A stretch of DNA of 64,000 nt, from contig NZ_CP019402.1 in the NCBI RefSeq assembly GCF_002024505.1, positions 124,001 to 188,000 of the forward strand. The letters are read 5' to 3'. The notes beneath the pieces were generated by a model. The model saw nothing but the letters and a program-made list of their open reading frames with translations, had not been told where the DNA came from and ran no database searches. Position numbers and translations under genes: made by a program. This document shows positions 58,468 to 64,000 of the stretch, in pieces (within the stretch, counting starts at the first letter, position 1; every line of letters starts with the position of its first letter). Source of the DNA: Plantibacter flavus. GTDB taxonomy: Bacteria > Actinomycetota > Actinomycetes > Actinomycetales > Microbacteriaceae.

Positions 58468-61365
58468 CTACCGCGCGAGCAGTGACCCGCTCAGGCCGGG
58501 GAGGTCGCGGAGGCGGATGCCGGTGAGGAATCCCGCGGCAGCGGCGTAGGCGACCCGCGGTTGATCGGCGTCCTCGCGACAGGCGAGGAGCAGCGGCACG
58601 GCGGTGGCGCCCAGGCGCTCGGCGACGTCGGCGATCTCGGTGAAGCCGACGAGTGGGTCGACCCGGTGGGCGATGCCGGCCACCGTGCGCACGGCGACGC
58701 CGTCGGGCTCGGTGCCGTCCTGTGCCAGCCCGGAAGCAGCGAACGAGACCATGGACGCACCTTCGGACGAGAATCGTCGGCAGGCGTCGGTCAGGGCCCG
58801 CTCGACGGCTCGGCTGGTGCGTTCCCCCGACGCTGGACCCGCACGCGTAGCCGTGTCGACGTCGTCGTCCGGCAGAGCACGACGGACCGCGTCGAGCGCC
58901 CACCCGTGCACGATGCCTCCGGCCCCGGGGATCGGCAACCAGGACACCGCCGCGAGCACGGTGCCTGCGGCGTCGGTCACGACGGAGACCCGGACCGCGA
59001 CAGCCGGCTCCTGGTCGTCGCCATCGGGGGCGTCGATGCTCGAACCCACCGTGAGACCGAGCTCGGGCACGTGCCGGTCGGACACCCACACCGACGACAG
59101 CGCGCGGATCTGGCTGCGGAGCTCCCACGGCAGGTCGCGCGCGGGCAGCAGGATCGAGGTCGTCGAATCCGCGCCGATGGCTCCCGTCGCATCGTCCGGA
59201 CCAGGTTCTGATGCACCCGCCTCGCCGAGGTCGAGCACGAGGTCTCGACCGAGCGGCGACACCCGCCAGCCCTCGGGCACGATGCGCGCGTCGCGAGTGG
59301 CGAAGACCGCCGGGGTGAGCCCCTCCTGCTCGGCCGCCGTCGCGAACGCCGACACCGCTGCTGCTGCACCGCCGGGGTCGCCGATCGGCTCGCCGAGGGC
59401 CAGCGCGACGCCGGCGTGCTGCTGGTAGGCGACCGCGTGTCCACCGTCGGCCGTGACGAACACCCGGTTCTCGGGGCGGAGCGCCGAGGCCGCCAGCGGT
59501 CCGCCGCCGTGTTCGCGCAGCAGCTGCGCCGTCCTGGCGCGTGCTCGCCGCGCACCGGGACCGATCGCCCCGGGCAGGCGTCGCCTGGTCTGGTTCGCCG
59601 CGACCCGGAACGCGTGGCGCGACAGTCCGAGGACCACCGCCTGTCCCACCCACAGGACGCTCGCGGAGATCCAGATGGTCGACGCCACGACCGGCACCTG
59701 GGCCAGCCAGGCGAGGGCGATGAGGGCGAGGGTGACCAGCAGGTTGCCGACGGTGAGCACCATCGCCGCCCACCAGGCCCAGCGATGACCACGGCGGAGC
59801 CAGTTCGCGATCACCAGGATCGCGACGGTGTCGACCCCGACGTCGAGGATGGAGCCCTGCGTCAGGGTGGTCGAGCCGAGCGGCCCGTCGAGCGGCACGA
59901 GGGTGACGAGCAGCTGCACCGCACCGATCACGAGCAACCCGGCGACCGCGAAGAGTCGCCAGTCGCGCATGGTCGGTCGTGGAGTCGACCGGTGCTCGCC
60001 GAGGAGGAGGCGGGCCACGACGACGAAGACGACGGTCGTGATGAAGTGCTCGAGGTCGTCGATCTTCCCGACGTAGAGGAGCGCGATCGACACCCACGAC
60101 AGGAGCAGCAGCCGCCAGCGCAGCCGGTAGGGGGAACGCATGAACGCGGTCGCGGTGGCGACGCAGGCCAGGACGCCGCAGCTCGGACCGACGTCGAGCG
60201 TCGTCACGAGGGACTGCGCCCACGGCCAGTCGAGCCGAGCCAGCGCCAGGGCCGCGCCGAGGGCCCCGAGGACACCGACGAGATGCCCGGTCACGAAGAT
60301 CGCCGACGCCCGCAGCGTGCCGAAACGGACCTCGACCCACCCGCCGAACACGGCCGCGCCGACGATCGCGATGAGGTAGGCGAGCGGGTCGGCGGTGATG
60401 AACATGCCCGTCAGGACCGTCCACCAGCGCCCGGCGTCGAGGCTCGGCACCCCGTAGGCGAACGCCGGGTACCAGGCGGCCTGGTCGATCGGGCGCCACA
60501 GGCCACCGGTCACGACGCCGAGGGCGACGAAGACGGTGACGAAGGCGGTGGTCGCGGGGGTCGTCCGCAGGGCCCAGCGCAGCGGCGTCAGGACGACGGC
60601 GATCGCGGCGCGCAGATCGGTGCGGGCGGGGGCCGAGCCGGCGGCCCGGGTGGGCGGCGTGTCCACGCGGTCTCCGGCGTCGGTCGTGGCCGAGTCCGGG
60701 CCGGATGGCGACAGCAATTCGTCGAGCTCCGCCTCGGTCATCGACACGGGCGCGCGATCGGCGGCCGGCTGGGCAGCCCGACGACGGATCCGGAACACGA
60801 CGACCACCGCGATCACGACGGCCGCGGCGCCGGCCAACGCGAGCGCCGCCCAGGAGAAGCGGTGCAGGAACTCGGTCGCAGCGCTCCCCAGGATGGTGAC
60901 GACGGTCACCACGAGTGAGGCCCAGGCGATGCCACCCGCCGCATTGGCGACGAGGAAGTGCGGGTACGTCATGCGGAACATACCGGCCAGCGGTCCGGAG
61001 AAGATGCGGAGGACCGCGATGAACCGTCCGACGAACACCGCCCACGGCCCCCACCGCCGCATGAGGTGCACCGCGGCGCCCAGCCGCTTCGGCCCCACGT
61101 GCTTCGGGAACCTGCGGTTCAGCACCGACAGGAGCCGCCGACCGTATCGCTTGCCGATCCAGTACCCGATCGAGTCGCCGAGGATCGCACCACCGGCAGC
61201 CGCAGCGGCGACGAACACCGGATTCAGGCCGCTCAACGCGGCGAGGAGGGTCGCCCCGATGAGCACGGTCTCTCCCGGCAACGGCACGCCGAGGCTTTCG
61301 ACCGCGACGACCAGGAAGACGACGAGGAGCAGGACGCCGGGTGGGAAGTCGGCCAACCAGTCCAC
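58468..61365 (-). CDS. DedA - rhomboid-like - LPG synthase (MprF C-terminal) triple fusion
   Basis: 965 residues in three parts. Residues 1-~200 are a DedA/SNARE-associated membrane domain ('GVPLPGETVLIGATLLAALSGLNPVFV', 'GRFIAVLRIFSGPLAGMFRM'). Residues ~270-600 are a multi-helix membrane region, of which ~300-460 resembles a rhomboid fold ('GRWWTVLTGMFITADPLAYLIAIVGAAVFGGWVEVRFG'). I do not see the GxSG catalytic motif, only 'GPSCGVLA'. Residues ~620-965 are the soluble DUF2156/phosphatidylglycerol lysyltransferase domain of MprF/LysX ('FVTADGGHAVAYQQHAGVALALGEPIGDPGG'). It probably modifies or flips membrane lipid, affecting cationic-peptide resistance. GTG 61365 follows GGAAGGAG. Confidence 0.85.
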   Translation of the reverse strand: MDWLADFPPGVLLLVVFLVVAVESLGVPLPGETVLIGATLLAALSGLNPVFVAAAAAGGAILGDSIGYWIGKRYGRRLLSVLNRRFPKHVGPKRLGAAVHLMRRWGPWAVFVGRFIAVLRIFSGPLAGMFRMTYPHFLVANAAGGIAWASLVVTVVTILGSAATEFLHRFSWAALALAGAAAVVIAVVVVFRIRRRAAQPAADRAPVSMTEAELDELLSPSGPDSATTDAGDRVDTPPTRAAGSAPARTDLRAAIAVVLTPLRWALRTTPATTAFVTVFVALGVVTGGLWRPIDQAAWYPAFAYGVPSLDAGRWWTVLTGMFITADPLAYLIAIVGAAVFGGWVEVRFGTLRASAIFVTGHLVGVLGALGAALALARLDWPWAQSLVTTLDVGPSCGVLACVATATAFMRSPYRLRWRLLLLSWVSIALLYVGKIDDLEHFITTVVFVVVARLLLGEHRSTPRPTMRDWRLFAVAGLLVIGAVQLLVTLVPLDGPLGSTTLTQGSILDVGVDTVAILVIANWLRRGHRWAWWAAMVLTVGNLLVTLALIALAWLAQVPVVASTIWISASVLWVGQAVVLGLSRHAFRVAANQTRRRLPGAIGPGARRARARTAQLLREHGGGPLAASALRPENRVFVTADGGHAVAYQQHAGVALALGEPIGDPGGAAAAVSAFATAAEQEGLTPAVFATRDARIVPEGWRVSPLGRDLVLDLGEAGASEPGPDDATGAIGADSTTSILLPARDLPWELRSQIRALSSVWVSDRHVPELGLTVGSSIDAPDGDDQEPAVAVRVSVVTDAAGTVLAAVSWLPIPGAGGIVHGWALDAVRRALPDDDVDTATRAGPASGERTSRAVERALTDACRRFSSEGASMVSFAASGLAQDGTEPDGVAVRTVAGIAHRVDPLVGFTEIADVAERLGATAVPLLLACREDADQPRVAYAAAAGFLTGIRLRDLPGLSGSLLAR

Positions 61366-61502
61366 GCGGGCTCCTTCCGGCCGGGTGGGTCAACGGTAGT
61401 CCCTCGTTCCCCGAAGCGCTCGCGACGCTCCTCCACAGGACTCCGTCCAGAGCGGCACGCCCGCTCTGAGAGAACACCCGAGCCGTGGTCAGGTGCCGTC
61501 GC

Positions 61503-61508
61503 TAGGCT
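61503..61508 (+). promoter_or_regulatory. -10 box of the M13 peptidase gene (leaderless)
   Basis: TAGGCT lies 7 nt before ATG 61516; no -35 consensus or Shine-Dalgarno is visible. Confidence 0.5.
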
Positions 61509-61515
61509 GATCCGC

Positions 61516-63495
61516 ATGACTGACGCGCAGCTCGCCTCCGGCATCGACCGCTCCGAACTCGACCCGGCCGTGCGGCCGCAGGACGACCTCTTCCGCCACG
61601 TGAACGGCAAGTGGATGGACCGCACCGAGATCCCCGACGACAAAGCTCGCTGGGGATCGTTCCACCAGCTGGCGGAAGACGCCGAGAACGCCGTCCGCGA
61701 CATCATCGAGGAGTCGCAGACGAACCCCGACGGCGAGGAGGGCGTGAAGATCGGCGCCCTGTACGCGAGCTTCATGGACGTCGACCGTGCCAACGCCCTC
61801 GGAGCGACCCCGCTCGCCGACCAGCTCGCCCGCGTCGCAGCGGTCGACTCCATCGATTCCTTCCTCCGTCTGTCCGGCGAGTTCGAGGCCGAAGGGGTCG
61901 GCGGCTTCCTGCAGCTCTTCGTCGACAACGACCCGGGCAACCCCGAGCGCTACCTCGTCTTCGCCGAACAGGGCGGCATCACGCTGCCCGACGAGTCCTA
62001 CTTCCGTGAAGACACCTTCGCCGAGATCCGCGACGCCTACCGCGCACACCTCCAGACGATGTTCGAGCTCGCCGGCATCGACGACGCCGCCGCACGCGCC
62101 GACCGCGTGTTCGCCCTCGAGACGGCGATCGCGTCCAAGCACTGGGACAACGTGGCCACCCGCGACAGCGAGAAGACGTACAACCTGTACTCGTGGGACG
62201 AAGCGGCGGCGCTCGCCGCGGGCGCCGACCTCGACGGCCCGGACCTCGCCGTCTGGCGCGACGCGATCGGCGCCGCCGACGCGGTGTTCGCCGAGATCGT
62301 CGTGCGCGAGCCGAGCTTCCTCGAGGGCCTCGGCGAGCTCCTCGTCGCGGAGCAGCTCGAGTCCTGGAAGGACTGGCTGGCCTGGAAGGTCGTCCACGGT
62401 GCCGCACCGTACCTCTCGGAGGAGTTCGGTCGTGCCAACTTCGACTTCTACGGCAAGACCCTCACCGGCACGCCGCAGCAGCGCGAGCGCTGGAAGCGCG
62501 GCGTCTCGCTCGTCGAGGGCATGCTCGGCGAGGCCGTCGGCCGCATCTACGTCGACCGGCACTTCGGCGCCGCGTCGAAGGACGAGATGGACGTCCTCGT
62601 CGGCTTCCTCGTCGAGGCGTACCGCGACAGCATCGAGAACCTCGAGTGGATGAGCCCCGAGACCCGCACGCGCGCGCTGGAGAAGCTCGACAAGTTCACG
62701 CCCAAGATCGGTTTCCCCGTGAAGTGGCGCGACTACTCGGCGCTGGAGCTCGAAGCCGACGACCTGCTCGGCAACGTCCGTCGCGCCAGCCGGTTCGAGA
62801 TGGACCGCGAGCTCGGCAAGATCGGTAAGCCACTCGACCGCGACGAGTGGTTCATGACGCCGCAGACGATCAACGCCTATTACAACCCCGGTTTCAACGA
62901 GATCGTGTTCCCGGCCGCTATCCTCCAGTACCCGTTCTTCGACGCCGGCCGCGAAGCCGCCGCGAACTACGGGGCCATCGGCGCGGTCATCGGCCACGAG
63001 ATCGGGCACGGCTTCGACGACCAGGGGTCGAAGTTCGACGGCGACGGCCGACTCACCGACTGGTGGACCGAGGCCGACCGCGCGGCGTTCGAGGAGCGCA
63101 CCGCGTCGCTCATCGAGCAGTACAACGCGCTGGCTCCCGCCCAGGTGCCCGACCACCACGTCAACGGCGCCCTGACGATCGGCGAGAACATCGGCGACCT
63201 CGGCGGGCTCGGCATCGCCTGGAAGGCGTACCTGCTGTCGCTCGAAGGCGCCGAGCCGCCGGTCATCGACGGCCTCACCGGCGCGGAGCGGTTCTTCCTC
63301 TCCTGGGCGCAGGCCTGGCAGCAGAAGGGACGCGACGCGGAGGTCATCCGACTGCTGTCGATCGACCCGCACTCGCCGAACGAGTTCCGCTGTAACCAGA
63401 TCGTCCGGAACATCGACGCCTTCTACGAGGCGTTCGGCGTCACCGAGTCCGACGCCGCGTGGCTCGCCCCCGAGGAGCGCGTCACCATCTGGTAG
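61516..63495 (+). CDS. pepO: M13-family zinc metallopeptidase (PepO/neprilysin-like)
   Basis: 659-residue M13 endopeptidase. The zinc motif H494-E-I-G-H498 lies in 'IGHEIGHGFDDQG', the third ligand Glu in 'ENIGDLGGLGIAW' (ExxxD), the substrate-binding 'NAYYNPGFNEIVFPAAILQ' upstream, and the C-terminal '...VTIW' ends the family correctly. There is no signal peptide or membrane anchor, so it is a cytoplasmic oligopeptidase unlike mammalian neprilysin. The start is ATG 61516, which lies 7 nt after TAGGCT. Confidence 0.95.
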   Translation: MTDAQLASGIDRSELDPAVRPQDDLFRHVNGKWMDRTEIPDDKARWGSFHQLAEDAENAVRDIIEESQTNPDGEEGVKIGALYASFMDVDRANALGATPLADQLARVAAVDSIDSFLRLSGEFEAEGVGGFLQLFVDNDPGNPERYLVFAEQGGITLPDESYFREDTFAEIRDAYRAHLQTMFELAGIDDAAARADRVFALETAIASKHWDNVATRDSEKTYNLYSWDEAAALAAGADLDGPDLAVWRDAIGAADAVFAEIVVREPSFLEGLGELLVAEQLESWKDWLAWKVVHGAAPYLSEEFGRANFDFYGKTLTGTPQQRERWKRGVSLVEGMLGEAVGRIYVDRHFGAASKDEMDVLVGFLVEAYRDSIENLEWMSPETRTRALEKLDKFTPKIGFPVKWRDYSALELEADDLLGNVRRASRFEMDRELGKIGKPLDRDEWFMTPQTINAYYNPGFNEIVFPAAILQYPFFDAGREAAANYGAIGAVIGHEIGHGFDDQGSKFDGDGRLTDWWTEADRAAFEERTASLIEQYNALAPAQVPDHHVNGALTIGENIGDLGGLGIAWKAYLLSLEGAEPPVIDGLTGAERFFLSWAQAWQQKGRDAEVIRLLSIDPHSPNEFRCNQIVRNIDAFYEAFGVTESDAAWLAPEERVTIW

Positions 63496-64000
<505 letters not shown>

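Noticed and set aside
55688..61477. A single open frame of about 1,930 codons on the minus strand
   Set aside because: Most of it is Arg/Pro-rich sequence antisense or out of frame to the MATE remnant, TPI-like and DedA-fusion genes; only its last ~190 codons (the lipoprotein from ATG 56260) look like a protein.

Overview
The base composition (very high GC, GC-rich third codon positions), many GTG starts, and -10 boxes of TAGGCT/TAGAAT/TAGGAT type lying 6-8 nt before start codons all point to an actinobacterial chromosome. The gene set (NucS/EndoMS, MoeZ-like and MoaC-MogA fusion enzymes, single-cysteine arsenate reductases, a DedA/LPG-synthase fusion) and the 'CCTGAGCCTGTCGAAGGG' intergenic repeats suggest Microbacteriaceae. 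This assignment is an inference; no rRNA or tRNA gene is present to confirm it. I find no phage, insertion sequence or CRISPR array. The window ends inside argG.

Layout. 0-5.3 kb: BLUF photoreceptor, small membrane protein, a UvrA-type ATPase without the UvrB-binding domain, a TacA/TacT toxin-antitoxin pair and a DHFR-like reductase. 5.4-9.2 kb: molybdenum-cofactor genes (moaE, moaC-mogA fusion, moeA, moeB/rhodanese). 9.2-11.1 kb: VOC protein, TetR regulator and alpha/beta hydrolase. 11.1-12.8 kb: a tight trio of sulfite-oxidase-like Moco protein, FAD/NAD reductase and zinc-ribbon DUF6510, a likely client of the Moco genes. 12.8-17.9 kb: arsenic island (disulfide reductase-like flavoprotein, aquaporin, ArsR-ArsC fusion, ArsC, ArsO-like monooxygenase, ArsR) with no ArsB/Acr3 pump. 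17.9-25.9 kb: HAD phosphatase, an isomerase/Gfo-Idh pair, ROK regulator, GH36 alpha-galactosidase, AraC regulator, hydrolase, RidA.

26-46.4 kb is the carbohydrate core. A minus-strand operon encodes a sugar ABC importer (binding protein and two permeases, no ATPase), two TIM-barrel isomerases, a Gfo/Idh dehydrogenase and a LacI regulator. Divergent from it, uxaC, a uxuB-like gene and manD turn glucuronate into 2-keto-3-deoxygluconate (KDG). The remaining steps, KDG kinase and KDPG aldolase, lie at 40.1-43.3 kb on two diverging units under an IclR regulator, mixed with an N-acyl-D-amino-acid deacylase, a D-amino-acid deaminase-like PLP enzyme, RidA and a GntP permease. Near-identical LacI-type operators at 18.67 kb and 33.3 kb tie the isomerase/Gfo-Idh pair at 18.7 kb to the main uronate locus.

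46.4-64 kb: NucS, MFS exporter with divergent LacI regulator, M20 amidohydrolase, YbjQ protein, two-component system with an ABC-2 exporter, a lipoprotein, a MATE gene and a DeoR gene that have both lost their 5' ends at one junction near 57.51 kb, a triosephosphate-isomerase-like protein, the DedA-rhomboid-like-LPG synthase fusion, an M13 peptidase and the start of argG.

Striking non-coding features: three copies of a 55-bp double-hairpin repeat, each next to the 3' end of a gene; a 73-bp hairpin element in tandem at 46.5 kb; and several perfect or near-perfect operator palindromes.
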